Virus record (IMG/VR): IMGVR_UViG_3300021438_000010
Coordinates: 1 to 64,000 of that record
Origin: a virus
DNA length: 64,000 bases
Strand: one strand, 5' to 3'
Shown: in pieces, positions 1-10,724 of the stretch
Numbering within the stretch: the first letter of the stretch is position 1
Layout: each line of letters begins with the position of its first letter
Program-made: the position numbers and the translations under genes
The notes under the pieces: generated by a model
The model's input: the letters and a program-made list of their open reading frames with translations, nothing else
Told to the model about the DNA's origin: nothing
The model's database searches: none

Positions 1-3000
1 TACCGCAAGGTTCAACTGAGACATATGTAACAAGATCCTCATTAAGAGGAAGCGGAGTTGCTGATATAAAAATATATTATCCGGGGTGGTACGAACAAAT
101 GCCCTGTAAAGAAGTGGAAGATTGTAGTCCAGATCCAGCTAAAATTCAAATTCAATCACGATGTGAAATGCCACTTATGCACTATGGTGATTTACGCGCT
201 CAGTGGAATGAATCATGTTGTACAAATGGTGGATTATTAATATATGGTCATAATTGGCCGCTTGTGTTTGGATCATATAAACCTCAGTGCGGAGAAGACA
301 CATCATTTGAAGATAAGCCCAGTAAAAACTTTGAGCCAATACCACTATTAGTAGCAGCAGAACAAGTTGACAAAGAAATAATATACCCAGCAGTACCAGC
401 GCAATATAAATCTATTCCTATATATGAAACTATATCTGAAAATACTTTATATTATGATTTTGGAAGCCCAACTTCATCAGTTCCAACATTTATATGGGAT
501 AGTGGAAATGTTCCAGAAAACTCTGTTTCTTTCAATATAACTAATAACTTAAGCGAACAATTATTCTACAAACCATCAGATGATTCTATACTACAAGCTA
601 GAGGCATTCCAAAAGTAAAGGTTGACTCATATTTATCTAAAGAAATAATTTCTGATAAAACTTATTTTGGTATAGAGCATACTTATGATAAAACCACATC
701 TAAGGTTGTAGTTTTATCTAGCGTAACTGGTGAATCTGAATCATCATTACTAAATAGTGCTGGGGATCAAAATGTTAAATTTTATACTAATCTAGTTTCT
801 AGATCAATTAGCGAAAAAAATCGCTCATTTATAGCACAACTTGGAGGATGGACAGGAAGATCATCATTCAAAGATGGTTATGAAAATTCAATATTAAAGA
901 GCATTTTTCTTCAAAATACCAATTCAGTCACAGAGAATGTTTTAAGTTCAAGTCTGAATAGCACATTTAATGTGGTGTGGATAGCAAATATCGCAAGTCA
1001 ACCATCAAATGATGATTTATTTTATATTAAAAATTGGTTATCTCTTGGAGACAGAAAATTAATTATTACTTGTGGTGATTCTTTAGAAAGCTCTAAGAAT
1101 GCTCAAGATCTTTGTGATAAATTAGGCATAGATATTGGTCCTTTGTATTTACCATATTCTGATAAATACGAACAATCCTCAACTGGTGGATTTGCTGTAA
1201 ATGAATTGCATCAAGCTGGTGGTCAATTCTTCCAGCCATACAAGAAAACAAATATCATAGAATATTTTTCTGCAACTCTTCAATTTTATCCATTAAGACT
1301 TACATCTGGCGGAACACCAATAGCATACGTTGATATCCCAGTTTATGATTTTGCCCCCAAAGAAAATGTAAATACTTATTGGTCTATGAATCCCGGCATA
1401 ACAAGATTTACAGTTCCAGTACAAGCTGGTTCTGGATATAAAGTATTTATTACAACTTCTTCTGATAGCCCTTCGGAAACAGAGCCTCTACAGATTAATA
1501 TCGATAATGCTTCTATAGCACCTAATCTACCTTATCCAGACTCTTTATATAATGTTGGCATAATAGAGTTGAATTCAGATGGAGATTTATTTGAGTCTAA
1601 ATCTATAAATACTGGGGTTATTCCTAAAATAGTACAAGGATCTGCGACAAATACATTAGATATTCAAGTTACTGAAGGCACAAATAATATAAATATTTAT
1701 ATATCATGTGCTATACCAAGAATATCTCCCGAATCTAATATAATACCAAAGAGCGTCAAATTAATTGGTATATCTGGCGTACCAATTCCTATAAATCAAA
1801 AAGTCTCTATTTCAACTCAACAGATTCCTACTGGAAGATTTGAGATAGTAAAAACATCTGACGCACAACCAGAAGCAAGAGAAACAATTCAGATCATAAG
1901 ACCTATCAGTACTGATAATACTAAATATTGCAAGGGTGGATGCGAATTTTTAGGTGGAATACCAATAGAAGATGGTCCAGTTGTGTCGGCTCAAGAAATA
2001 GAGATATTATCTCCATTTGATGCCGGTGTTGCTAGGTCCAGAATAACTGTTATAACAGATTCTAGCATGATTCAAGGTAGATATGTAACAGACAATGGAG
2101 TTATTCCAATTGATACATACTCGTTCATAAGAAGTTTATATCCAGAAACAGAGTTTCCATACGAATCTTATGGAAGACAATTTAATGTATATAATAAATT
2201 GATTTCACCAGAACGCGGTAGCCCAACTAAATACTTTAACCAAGGAATATTAAGTGGACTTAACAGTAACTTTGGAGGATTTATTTCCATTGGAAGTCAA
2301 CCTATTAATCAATATGAATCACAATATAATCCAAAATATGTCAATAGACCAAAAGTTCCTTGGAAAGATGAGACAGAAGAAGAAAAAATTTCAGAAATTA
2401 AAAATGAGCTTATAAGCGGATTTTTGACAAAACAAATTCAACATGCATCTACTTCTAGATTTAGTGGAATCATAGATGGAGCTACATATTTGGACGCTCC
2501 AATCGGTGGTGGATTACCAAGGTTATTAAAAGAAAAAGGATATGACTATTTAGACTTTGATAAATTCCCATCTGGATATCCCGGTGACTTATTTGGTTAT
2601 TCTTTATGTATTAGAGGAAATAAGATATTAGTTGGCTCCCCATTCTCTGCTTTTGGTACAGATATTATAACTCCTTGGACAAGTGGAAGTCAACTACACT
2701 TGGGATATGATGGTGGTGCTGGATCGGTATATATGTTTGAAAAATCTGGAAATCTATCTTGGGATTGTATTAGAAAACTTAGACCACAATCTCTTATGGG
2801 ACAACTGAGTGGAATCAATGCTAAATCTGATCAATTTGGACATTCTGTATCAATGCAAAATGATACATTGATCATAGGATCTCCTAACCATATTTATGGA
2901 AGTTATTATGAAAATATATATCAAGATGGCGCATTTGCGAGAAAAAATTTCAATTCACAATTTGATGTGCCGATTAGAAATGTGTATGATCTAGGTTTGT

Positions 3001-3839
3001 CTGGTAATAGGAATAATTTTCAACAAGACGGAATATATGCTAAAAATGCCGGATCAATATATGTATATGAAAATAAAATTACAGATTGGGAAAACAAGCA
3101 GCAATCATGGAAATTAGTAGAAAAAATAATTTCTGATTCATCATCTCCAAGCGGAGAACGTTTTGGTAAAACGACTTATATTACAAGACCATATAGAACT
3201 GACGCTGATTATACCATATTTGCTGGGTGCGATTCTGCATCTGGAAATGGCTCTTTAAACATTGGTGCAGTATATGCAAAAGATATTATGCTCAAAAAGC
3301 AACCCCCGTCAGTTTCTAATTCTGGGGCATGGATACATGCTAAAGTATTTGGAGAAAAAGGTGGGCAGAATGAGTATATTGTTAATCTAAGATTTTCAAA
3401 TAGCGGGGATAGTATTCCTTATTATTCTAGTGGCATAGTTGTTTCTAATTCTAAGGGGGAGATTTTTATTGAAGTTTCTGGTCAAGATCCATCAACTAAG
3501 GGTTTCATATCTCACAGACCATATATAGAATCTATCATAGGATATTATCAGTACGGAAAAATACTCGAAAATAACATGATTTTATTCTGTGATGGTCAAT
3601 ATCCACCCCCAAGTTCCCAAATGAATCTTATTATAGATGTTGAAAATTCTGCTTATGTGTATAATACATTAGGATTGTACGGTAGTGTTATAACAGATGC
3701 TGTTTCTACTTATCCTTCTGGACTAAATCTGTTCATAGAAAGTCCATCTGGATCTTCAGCGTCTTCTCTTAATTTATATATGCCTAGCGGGATAGGAAGT
3801 CTTGGCGACAATCTTAACTTACAAGTAAGAGGAAAATAA
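1..3839 (+). CDS. Giant virion/tail protein with FG-GAP repeats, 5'-partial
   Basis: The frame is open from base 3 at the left edge and the first in-window ATG (99) has no convincing Shine-Dalgarno, so the gene starts outside the window; about 1,278 residues are visible. Counting from that ATG, residues ~825-1075 contain three FG-GAP-like units (D-x-FG-x-S, then VGSP or IIGSP, then GSVYMFE or GSIYVYE), the calcium-loop repeat of integrin-type beta-propellers. Near residues 290-350 an alpha/beta stretch (VVWIANI ... LIITCGD) looks Rossmann-like. The last ~60 residues repeat an x-LNL-x unit (SGLNLFI, SSLNLYM, DNLNLQV). The stop overlaps the next ATG by one base. Inference: an adhesive or tail-associated structural protein; the whole protein matches no family I recognise. 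Confidence 0.7.
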   Translation, partial: PQGSTETYVTRSSLRGSGVADIKIYYPGWYEQMPCKEVEDCSPDPAKIQIQSRCEMPLMHYGDLRAQWNESCCTNGGLLIYGHNWPLVFGSYKPQCGEDTSFEDKPSKNFEPIPLLVAAEQVDKEIIYPAVPAQYKSIPIYETISENTLYYDFGSPTSSVPTFIWDSGNVPENSVSFNITNNLSEQLFYKPSDDSILQARGIPKVKVDSYLSKEIISDKTYFGIEHTYDKTTSKVVVLSSVTGESESSLLNSAGDQNVKFYTNLVSRSISEKNRSFIAQLGGWTGRSSFKDGYENSILKSIFLQNTNSVTENVLSSSLNSTFNVVWIANIASQPSNDDLFYIKNWLSLGDRKLIITCGDSLESSKNAQDLCDKLGIDIGPLYLPYSDKYEQSSTGGFAVNELHQAGGQFFQPYKKTNIIEYFSATLQFYPLRLTSGGTPIAYVDIPVYDFAPKENVNTYWSMNPGITRFTVPVQAGSGYKVFITTSSDSPSETEPLQINIDNASIAPNLPYPDSLYNVGIIELNSDGDLFESKSINTGVIPKIVQGSATNTLDIQVTEGTNNINIYISCAIPRISPESNIIPKSVKLIGISGVPIPINQKVSISTQQIPTGRFEIVKTSDAQPEARETIQIIRPISTDNTKYCKGGCEFLGGIPIEDGPVVSAQEIEILSPFDAGVARSRITVITDSSMIQGRYVTDNGVIPIDTYSFIRSLYPETEFPYESYGRQFNVYNKLISPERGSPTKYFNQGILSGLNSNFGGFISIGSQPINQYESQYNPKYVNRPKVPWKDETEEEKISEIKNELISGFLTKQIQHASTSRFSGIIDGATYLDAPIGGGLPRLLKEKGYDYLDFDKFPSGYPGDLFGYSLCIRGNKILVGSPFSAFGTDIITPWTSGSQLHLGYDGGAGSVYMFEKSGNLSWDCIRKLRPQSLMGQLSGINAKSDQFGHSVSMQNDTLIIGSPNHIYGSYYENIYQDGAFARKNFNSQFDVPIRNVYDLGLSGNRNNFQQDGIYAKNAGSIYVYENKITDWENKQQSWKLVEKIISDSSSPSGERFGKTTYITRPYRTDADYTIFAGCDSASGNGSLNIGAVYAKDIMLKKQPPSVSNSGAWIHAKVFGEKGGQNEYIVNLRFSNSGDSIPYYSSGIVVSNSKGEIFIEVSGQDPSTKGFISHRPYIESIIGYYQYGKILENNMILFCDGQYPPPSSQMNLIIDVENSAYVYNTLGLYGSVITDAVSTYPSGLNLFIESPSGSSASSLNLYMPSGIGSLGDNLNLQVRGK

Positions 3840-5677
3840 TGCTAACTGTTTATTATAATGGCACTGGGTGCGTAATTAGACCCGTCCCATTTATTTCTAT
3901 AACTCAAAATGCTATTAGAAATAAAACGGGCATGTTAGGTAGTTATTATAATATAACTTTGAATGGTACTATTTTACCAGATAAGGGTTCTCCTTTTTAT
4001 AGCGGTCAAACACTTTCTAATCTCCCAACTGGATTTGCTACTGGTCACGCCAGACCGGGACAAGAGGCAGTTTCCTTGGGAAGTTCTATGGCGTCCATAG
4101 TATATAAACAAAATTTAATTAGAGAATTATTTAAACGGGATGGTCAAAAAGTTGAACTATTGCCAGCTAAAGTAGATTCAGCAGCATTTGTTGGTGACAC
4201 TGGCACAGATGCTCCAGTTTTAGTATTCTATCCTACTGTTGAGTCTATTAATTTTGAAGAAGGGCAGTATATAAATAGTTGTAAATATACTGTTAACTTG
4301 AGAGCAGAGGTTTTATTAGATTCTGCTGGAAATATTATTTCAGATGGTTTGCCTAACTCTACTCATACACCTACTGGAACAGATGGTCAACCATTCAGAG
4401 GAAATGCTGGAAATAGATTAAATTTAGTAACAGCATTATCTCAAAGTGGATTTATTGATGATTATAGCGAAACTTGGTCGCTTGATGTTGAAGAGGGTAG
4501 AGGGACTACTAAGACAAGCAGTGCATATGTTGATCCAACCGGAGACATCACTTCTATAAGAACATATAGACTTACTAGAAACGTGACAGCTACTGGCAGA
4601 ACAATGTATTATGACGAATCCAGTACAATAAAAAGAAAAGAAGCTTGGCAACAAGCGAAAAATTATGTATATTTAAGCGTTTTACGCGACACCACTCCGA
4701 ATACATCTTCGGATAATTCAACAGGATATGAACAATTTCCAGAGTATAGTTTAGGACCATATTTTGGTAGTGGTTACTTAAATATAGCTAAAGATCTTTG
4801 GGGTGGATATAACCATTTAAGAACAGAGTCTTTTGATGTAACCGCTGGAACATTTACATTAACTGATGTGTGGTTATTGTCAAGTGGAACAGCCTATGAA
4901 AATTATAACTTATCATTATCTAAAGGCTCAGATAATGGTCTTTATAAAATCAGCATAGAGGGAAATATAAAGGGATTGTCTAGCGCACATGCTGGACACG
5001 CTCAATACGGAGGAACTGTTCAGAGCAGTCAGCCAGCATTAAATCCTCAATTTGGAGTAACACCTTTAAATACTCAATATCAAAATGCCTTATATAAATG
5101 GCATCAAATATCTAATACTGGCACCTATGGCCCTTTATGTCATTTATTTAAACGCGCTCAATCTGTAACTCATGTTTCATTAAATCATGTTCCTTTGTCT
5201 ATATCTCTCGGAAGTAACGAGTTCAATGGTGAGATTACATATAATATTGAATATGATAGTCGCCCAATGAATTTAATTAGTGGAGCATTATCCGAAAATA
5301 TTTCCTATAGCGATACTTACCCCGGAGATGTTTTCGCTGTTATTCCTGTTATTGGCAGACAAACTGGACCAGTTCTTCAATATATAGGAGGCAGAACAGA
5401 ATATCAAAGAAGTTTAAATATTGATCTAGTAATGGACAGATACTACTCTTCTGGAAATGGAAATCTTACCCAGCGAATAAGGGAAATGAGCGTTTTGTCA
5501 AAACCAAGTTTAAATGAACCTTTTAAAAGTCAAATTAATGCTATCATCCATGCATATAGCCCAATACAAGAAACTGGTATAAGAAAATATTTTGCTAGTC
5601 CAGCTACTGAGAGTTGGGATGCTAGCTCTGGTCGTTATTCATTACAAATAAACTGGACATATGAGTTAAACAGATGA
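3839..5677 (+). CDS. Virion structural protein of unknown family, 612 aa
   Basis: I do not recognise the family. The 612-residue product is rich in Ser, Thr, Gly, Asn and Tyr, has no signal peptide or membrane segment, and reads as mostly beta-strand with short loops. It starts at an ATG overlapping the previous stop (TAATG), with AGAGG just upstream, and its own stop overlaps the next gene's ATG, so it is translationally coupled on both sides. The C-terminus ends in an alternating strand pattern (SLQINWTYEL). Size, composition and position among other large virion genes suggest a baseplate or tail component; this is inference from context only. Confidence 0.6.
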   Translation: MLTVYYNGTGCVIRPVPFISITQNAIRNKTGMLGSYYNITLNGTILPDKGSPFYSGQTLSNLPTGFATGHARPGQEAVSLGSSMASIVYKQNLIRELFKRDGQKVELLPAKVDSAAFVGDTGTDAPVLVFYPTVESINFEEGQYINSCKYTVNLRAEVLLDSAGNIISDGLPNSTHTPTGTDGQPFRGNAGNRLNLVTALSQSGFIDDYSETWSLDVEEGRGTTKTSSAYVDPTGDITSIRTYRLTRNVTATGRTMYYDESSTIKRKEAWQQAKNYVYLSVLRDTTPNTSSDNSTGYEQFPEYSLGPYFGSGYLNIAKDLWGGYNHLRTESFDVTAGTFTLTDVWLLSSGTAYENYNLSLSKGSDNGLYKISIEGNIKGLSSAHAGHAQYGGTVQSSQPALNPQFGVTPLNTQYQNALYKWHQISNTGTYGPLCHLFKRAQSVTHVSLNHVPLSISLGSNEFNGEITYNIEYDSRPMNLISGALSENISYSDTYPGDVFAVIPVIGRQTGPVLQYIGGRTEYQRSLNIDLVMDRYYSSGNGNLTQRIREMSVLSKPSLNEPFKSQINAIIHAYSPIQETGIRKYFASPATESWDASSGRYSLQINWTYELNR

Positions 5678-6018
5678 CAAGCAATACAAGTTCAGAAAGT
5701 CTAAATACAGAAGAAACGTTAGCAGACAACAATGTTGCACTTAGACGGCCAATGTCTAGTGGCATTATAGGCTTGACAAAAGATATAACATATACGCCAA
5801 ATGCGGCAAATGTTAGTCCATTAGCACCAAATAATTTAGTATTTGCAACCACTGGAATTTCTAATGGTTATCAATCTTCTTTAGATACAAGTGGAATAAC
5901 TAATTTTACTGCTTATAATGATTACATACATAATGAAGGCTTTAGAAGAAAAAATGTGATGGGAACTTTAGTATTAGCTTCACAAAGATTTGAAGTATAC
6001 AGTAGACAATTTAGGTAA
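5674..6018 (+). CDS. Small virion-operon protein, 114 aa, unknown
   Basis: A 114-residue protein with a Ser/Thr/Asn-rich, probably disordered N-terminus and a more ordered C-terminal half with a short basic segment (GFRRKN) and the strand-like ending VLASQRFEVYSRQFR. The ATG overlaps the stop of the 612-residue structural gene (ATGA), which supports translation. No family recognised. Small proteins between two large tail or baseplate genes are often assembly or connector subunits, but nothing in the sequence fixes a role. Confidence 0.55.
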   Translation: MTSNTSSESLNTEETLADNNVALRRPMSSGIIGLTKDITYTPNAANVSPLAPNNLVFATTGISNGYQSSLDTSGITNFTAYNDYIHNEGFRRKNVMGTLVLASQRFEVYSRQFR

Positions 6019-6023
6019 ATAAT

Positions 6024-9000
6024 ATGTGGCTAACAAGCGGAAATTTAAATCAAAGATCACAGGTTAAAACTGGAATAGGCGGAAATAGTGCTATACCAGC
6101 TAGTGGTTATTATGGAAATAGCTGGCCATCTAAAAGTGGAAGTGTAATTCCACAGGGTATATCAACTGGAGGGTGGGTATTAGATTCAACCACACCAGAG
6201 ACATATGATAGAGGATATGTACAACAGACTTTTCTGGGAGCATCTATCAGAAGCTTCACTATGAATGGCGGTTTTGGAGATAATAGTTCATCTTTAACTG
6301 TAGAATTAGTAAATGATGAGTTTAACAAATCAGATAATACTGCCCAAGGAGTTGGTGATGATGTTTATCATTCTGGAAATGGAGATAGATTTGTTCCACC
6401 AATAGTTGGAAGCCCTGTTTATTTTAAGTTTGGTCAAAATTTAGCCACAGTAGAAGAAGCTTATAGAAGAACCTTTGATGAATTATATGGGTTCAATACA
6501 TTAAGCGCACAAGCAACTGTTAGTTCTAATGGCTCATTTAACAAAGATAATTTTACTTCTTTAAGTGATTATACTTATGTAAATTTAGATAATAATCAAT
6601 TTTATAATTTTTCAAGCACAATGACGGGTCCAGCAAGAGGATCTGGTCACATTGTATTTGGTGGAATACTACAGTCTTATGTGCAAAATCGTGGCCCCGG
6701 AGGAAATCCATTATATACGGTTCAAGTAACTGATCCGAGGGAAATACTATCAAATGTAGTAGTCATATTAAATAATTACTCAGGTACTACTTTTAATACT
6801 CAAAATGTATTAAATGTATATGGTTTTTTAGAACATAATATGACGGGGGCATTATCTGGAATATTACAAAGTGCTTATGGTAATTATAATTTATTGAAGA
6901 AAAAAGTTGATATGAACACTGGCAAAATATCTTACGTTGGATCTGCCGGTGATACTACTGATCCAAGGCTAAGTGGACTTTTAGATTGCTGGTATCAAAC
7001 TGGTGGTGGTTGGTTTGGAAATACATTTAAATATTTTCCTGTCACCGGTACTGGTTTTTCTAGAAGAGGACCACAAGGAATTCCGTATTATAGAGTCAAA
7101 CAGGCTTTGAATGCATTGATGTCTGTTGGATATAAACTGCCAGATGAATATAAAAATAAATGCTATGGTAAAAAAATTAATTTTAGAGGGTATAGATATA
7201 TCGTAGATTTTAGTGGACTAAAAGATTTGCCACCAATGTATTTTTTAGATTTTGATCAAATTAATCTTTTAGATTTAGCATTAGAAATATGTGATGTAAC
7301 AAGTAGAGATTTATTTGTTTCATTATTGCCAGTTATAAATCATCCAGCATGTTTGCCAATATACAATGATCAAAATAGTTCTGGAGAAGAAGTAGTTGCT
7401 GGAATTATTAGATTAGACAGTATAGATAGGTCACATGCTCCAGTATATGGATCTATTAAAAAATATATAGATAGTTTGGCATCATCTGGAATATTAGTAG
7501 AAAATCAAGATGTTGGATATGAATTATCTAATGTTACAACAGATAAATTTGTTGTTGGCGCACAAGAAGTAGATATGTATTATTTTACTGCAAATACTGA
7601 TAGGGGAATGAAAAATGCAAGAAATAGAACTACTGCCGGTGATAATTGGCATCAGTGGCTTTTAGATAAGCAAGAAGAACAACAAATTCTGCCATATTAT
7701 GGTTTGCTTGGTAATAATGCCGTGACTATCCCAAAGGGTTGGGGAGCCTATCAGCAAATTTTGCTAGACACTACTGGATTAAATGCTAATGGTGTTGGCT
7801 GTTATTATGTTGCAACTGAAATGGAACTAAGATGCGCTTCAGTATCATATGAATGCTGGAAAAATTTCTTACAGCAATATAATGATATTTATTTAGAATC
7901 TGTTGAGGGGAATGATAGTTATGAGGGTGGAGTTTTACAAGGAAGCGCATCTTTTTCAAGTGTTCCCAATCCTCCAAATATATCTAGTAATTATGCTGTG
8001 ACTGTTCCAAGGTCGGTTTTTGAAACTTTTGCTACTACAGCTTTTAGTGGAGGATATCCAACAAGTCCATGTAATCCGCCGTATGGATATCCATTATATT
8101 ATAAACGAATGACTAAATTAGGTATTCCAGAGGGCGGTCTAACAAAATTACAGCATAGAATTACTACGATGATAACTGGTGCCGCAAGTATAAGAGGAGC
8201 AGATGCCGAAAATTATCAAGAAATAAAAAATGCTCAATTAAAAGAATTAGAATCTATTAAAGAAGAATATGGAACTCTTTCTCAAGCAGAACAAGATTAT
8301 TACAATGCTGTTAAAGCAGCTTTAGCTACTACTCCACCAAGTATAGACTTGTTAAACGATATAGAGGAATCTTTACACAAGATGGCGGCTGTATTACCTA
8401 GATTAGCTAAAAAAGGTACTGAAAATGCACTAAAAGTATATGAATTTTTGAAAAAAATAGCAGATGAAAATTTAGGTAAAAAATTTCTTGTAAAAATACC
8501 TAATAAAGTCAATTTGTATTATCAAAATAATATGACTCAAAGTTCTTCTACTATAACTGCTGGACCTTTTGGATTTAAACCTAGACCAACAGAGTCTGGA
8601 ATTGGATCTGAATTTTCTTCATCTTTTAGAACTACATATCGCGGATTAGCTACTAATGATATGGTTTATAGTTTTTGTCAAAGCGGTACTACTGCTAATC
8701 AAGAAAAATATGGCGGTGCTTTAAAAAGTAATTTTAATCCAGTAACAGATAAGCATGAATTCAATTATACTCCTGTTAATTTAGGTGGATATTTTCCATT
8801 TGATTTATATACAAATACTTTGCCGATGAAAACAATAGAAACCTTGCCAACTTCGTCTAGACCAAGTGGTGTTGTAAATATGTTAATTCCTCAAGACTTA
8901 ACAAATTTCTTAGATGAAAACGGAAGAGTATCTGCATATGTTAGATTTGATCAAAGTCAGCATCTGTCATTTGACAACATAAACTCAGAAGATTTTACTC

Positions 9001-10709
9001 AACAGCTAATAACTCCTCAAGGTATGGTTCCAGACCTTTGTGAATTTTTAGATAACGTAGGTGAGAGCAAGTGGGAATCTTTTGCAACAGCTGATGCCGA
9101 TAAAAAAGATAACGATAATAATAAACCTAAACAATGTGCCTTTGTGAAATGTACTTTAGATGAAAAGTTTTATATGCCCCCAAAGATACTTTCATCTTCT
9201 GTCCCGGTCTATGGTGCCGCAGATTATAGGAAAAAGATTTCAAAACCAAGAAAGATTTTTATTCCATGTTCTGGATGGAAACCCGGAACGAGTCGAACAA
9301 GTACCGATGATTTAATGCCGGGAACAGGATGTTATGTAGATAGTTTTAGATATACAGAGTTGAGTTACTATCCAACTGAGTCACAAAGTTCCACCGCCAC
9401 TAGATACGTTTATGATAGAAAACTACAACCATTTTTAAATAGTTTCATAATTAAAACTGATTTCGCTGATTTAGATACTAATTGTGTTTATGCTTTAATA
9501 ACACTTCCAAATAGGATTGCTGCGACCAAGGATGCTAGATATAGAGATGCTGCTAATCAAAAAGATAGTGCCTATTCAATAAAACATTACTTGACAATAG
9601 ATGTTGTAAAAAATCTTCCAGAATTTAGTAGTCCCGGCTATGCTAAGTTATCTACTAGTAATTTATTAGCTGGTGATCCTACTTGTAAGCATTATCCGGT
9701 AGAATCAAGAAGTGCCGCTTGGTTAGCTGCTAAAAAAGCAAAATCCGCTCTTCAATTTGGTTTTTCTCAACAAATGGAAATGGTTGCACCATCTCCAGTA
9801 TATCCAGATTTGGTAGCATTGCCATTAATGTCTAACGAAAGATGTTATGGCCCTTGGATTTCTTCACAAGTAGATCCGCAAGGATCAGCGTATATAAATG
9901 TTGGAGGAAGAGTAGAATTTATCAAAGATGAGAATTTGGCACCTTGGAACTATGCTGGATATGAACTTCTTAATATTGCTGGAAAAACTCAAGCAGAATT
10001 TGCAAATAGTCTGTTACTTTTTTCAGAAAGAGGAGGATTTACATATCCCGGTATGCCAACTTCTTCCTTGTGTCAGGTTTTACTATCTGGTGGTCCACTA
10101 GTAACAAATATAACCGTAGATGTATCAGATAATGGAATAAAAACAACATATAAAATGGATCTTTATACTGCTAGTTTTGGAAAATTACAAAAACAAAAAC
10201 AAGATATGATTTCTAAAATTAGTAGAGAAAGACAAAGACTAAGAGATGAAAGAAATGCTTTGATTAGAAAAGGCATAGGAAAAGGGCAAACTAGTTTAAA
10301 TATTGTTGGTGCTATAAACATGTTTGGTAATAATGGAACGCTGCCATCTATACCAAATGCCGCTAACCATATAGTTGCATCAGTAGCTCAATATGATACT
10401 AAATTATATAGTCCAGTATTACCATCTACAACTGGAGTTCCGTCTGTAGATAATGTTTACTCAGCATCTTTACAAAATGAAGAACAAATTCATGATAATT
10501 TTAACATTTTTGATAGTCCTATTCAACGAAATATTGCAGAATATAACGCCGGTGCAGCTAGAATAGATGATCTTTATATTCCATATTCTAATGAGCCGTA
10601 TCATGGCAATATACCTCATATGGAGTATGTTGACTATAGAGCAAATAATAGATTATATGAAAATGATGATTTCAAGATTCAAGACGATAACATAACGTCG
10701 CCAGCATAA
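6024..10709 (+). CDS. Very large virion protein, baseplate-hub-like N-terminal region
   Basis: A 1,561-residue protein. Residues ~70-100 (SFTMNGGFGDNSSSLTVEL) resemble the opening strand pair of phage tail-hub proteins, and around residues 410-435 LLDLALEICDV ... LFVSLLP resembles the hub helix-strand element; both are by-eye resemblances. Two helical, charged segments (about residues 731-818 and 1385-1420) could form coiled coils inside an otherwise beta-rich, Tyr/Asn/Gly-rich protein. The Shine-Dalgarno is weak (TAGGTAAATAAT before ATG), five bases after the previous stop. The best guess is a central baseplate or tail-tip component; size is unusual for a simple hub, so fused adhesin domains are likely. 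Confidence 0.55.
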   Translation: MWLTSGNLNQRSQVKTGIGGNSAIPASGYYGNSWPSKSGSVIPQGISTGGWVLDSTTPETYDRGYVQQTFLGASIRSFTMNGGFGDNSSSLTVELVNDEFNKSDNTAQGVGDDVYHSGNGDRFVPPIVGSPVYFKFGQNLATVEEAYRRTFDELYGFNTLSAQATVSSNGSFNKDNFTSLSDYTYVNLDNNQFYNFSSTMTGPARGSGHIVFGGILQSYVQNRGPGGNPLYTVQVTDPREILSNVVVILNNYSGTTFNTQNVLNVYGFLEHNMTGALSGILQSAYGNYNLLKKKVDMNTGKISYVGSAGDTTDPRLSGLLDCWYQTGGGWFGNTFKYFPVTGTGFSRRGPQGIPYYRVKQALNALMSVGYKLPDEYKNKCYGKKINFRGYRYIVDFSGLKDLPPMYFLDFDQINLLDLALEICDVTSRDLFVSLLPVINHPACLPIYNDQNSSGEEVVAGIIRLDSIDRSHAPVYGSIKKYIDSLASSGILVENQDVGYELSNVTTDKFVVGAQEVDMYYFTANTDRGMKNARNRTTAGDNWHQWLLDKQEEQQILPYYGLLGNNAVTIPKGWGAYQQILLDTTGLNANGVGCYYVATEMELRCASVSYECWKNFLQQYNDIYLESVEGNDSYEGGVLQGSASFSSVPNPPNISSNYAVTVPRSVFETFATTAFSGGYPTSPCNPPYGYPLYYKRMTKLGIPEGGLTKLQHRITTMITGAASIRGADAENYQEIKNAQLKELESIKEEYGTLSQAEQDYYNAVKAALATTPPSIDLLNDIEESLHKMAAVLPRLAKKGTENALKVYEFLKKIADENLGKKFLVKIPNKVNLYYQNNMTQSSSTITAGPFGFKPRPTESGIGSEFSSSFRTTYRGLATNDMVYSFCQSGTTANQEKYGGALKSNFNPVTDKHEFNYTPVNLGGYFPFDLYTNTLPMKTIETLPTSSRPSGVVNMLIPQDLTNFLDENGRVSAYVRFDQSQHLSFDNINSEDFTQQLITPQGMVPDLCEFLDNVGESKWESFATADADKKDNDNNKPKQCAFVKCTLDEKFYMPPKILSSSVPVYGAADYRKKISKPRKIFIPCSGWKPGTSRTSTDDLMPGTGCYVDSFRYTELSYYPTESQSSTATRYVYDRKLQPFLNSFIIKTDFADLDTNCVYALITLPNRIAATKDARYRDAANQKDSAYSIKHYLTIDVVKNLPEFSSPGYAKLSTSNLLAGDPTCKHYPVESRSAAWLAAKKAKSALQFGFSQQMEMVAPSPVYPDLVALPLMSNERCYGPWISSQVDPQGSAYINVGGRVEFIKDENLAPWNYAGYELLNIAGKTQAEFANSLLLFSERGGFTYPGMPTSSLCQVLLSGGPLVTNITVDVSDNGIKTTYKMDLYTASFGKLQKQKQDMISKISRERQRLRDERNALIRKGIGKGQTSLNIVGAINMFGNNGTLPSIPNAANHIVASVAQYDTKLYSPVLPSTTGVPSVDNVYSASLQNEEQIHDNFNIFDSPIQRNIAEYNAGAARIDDLYIPYSNEPYHGNIPHMEYVDYRANNRLYENDDFKIQDDNITSPA

Positions 10710-10724
10710 TATAAAGGACAAATT

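Noticed and set aside
99-101. ATG 99 as the true start of the first gene
   Set aside because: The frame is open upstream to the window edge and no Shine-Dalgarno precedes this ATG.
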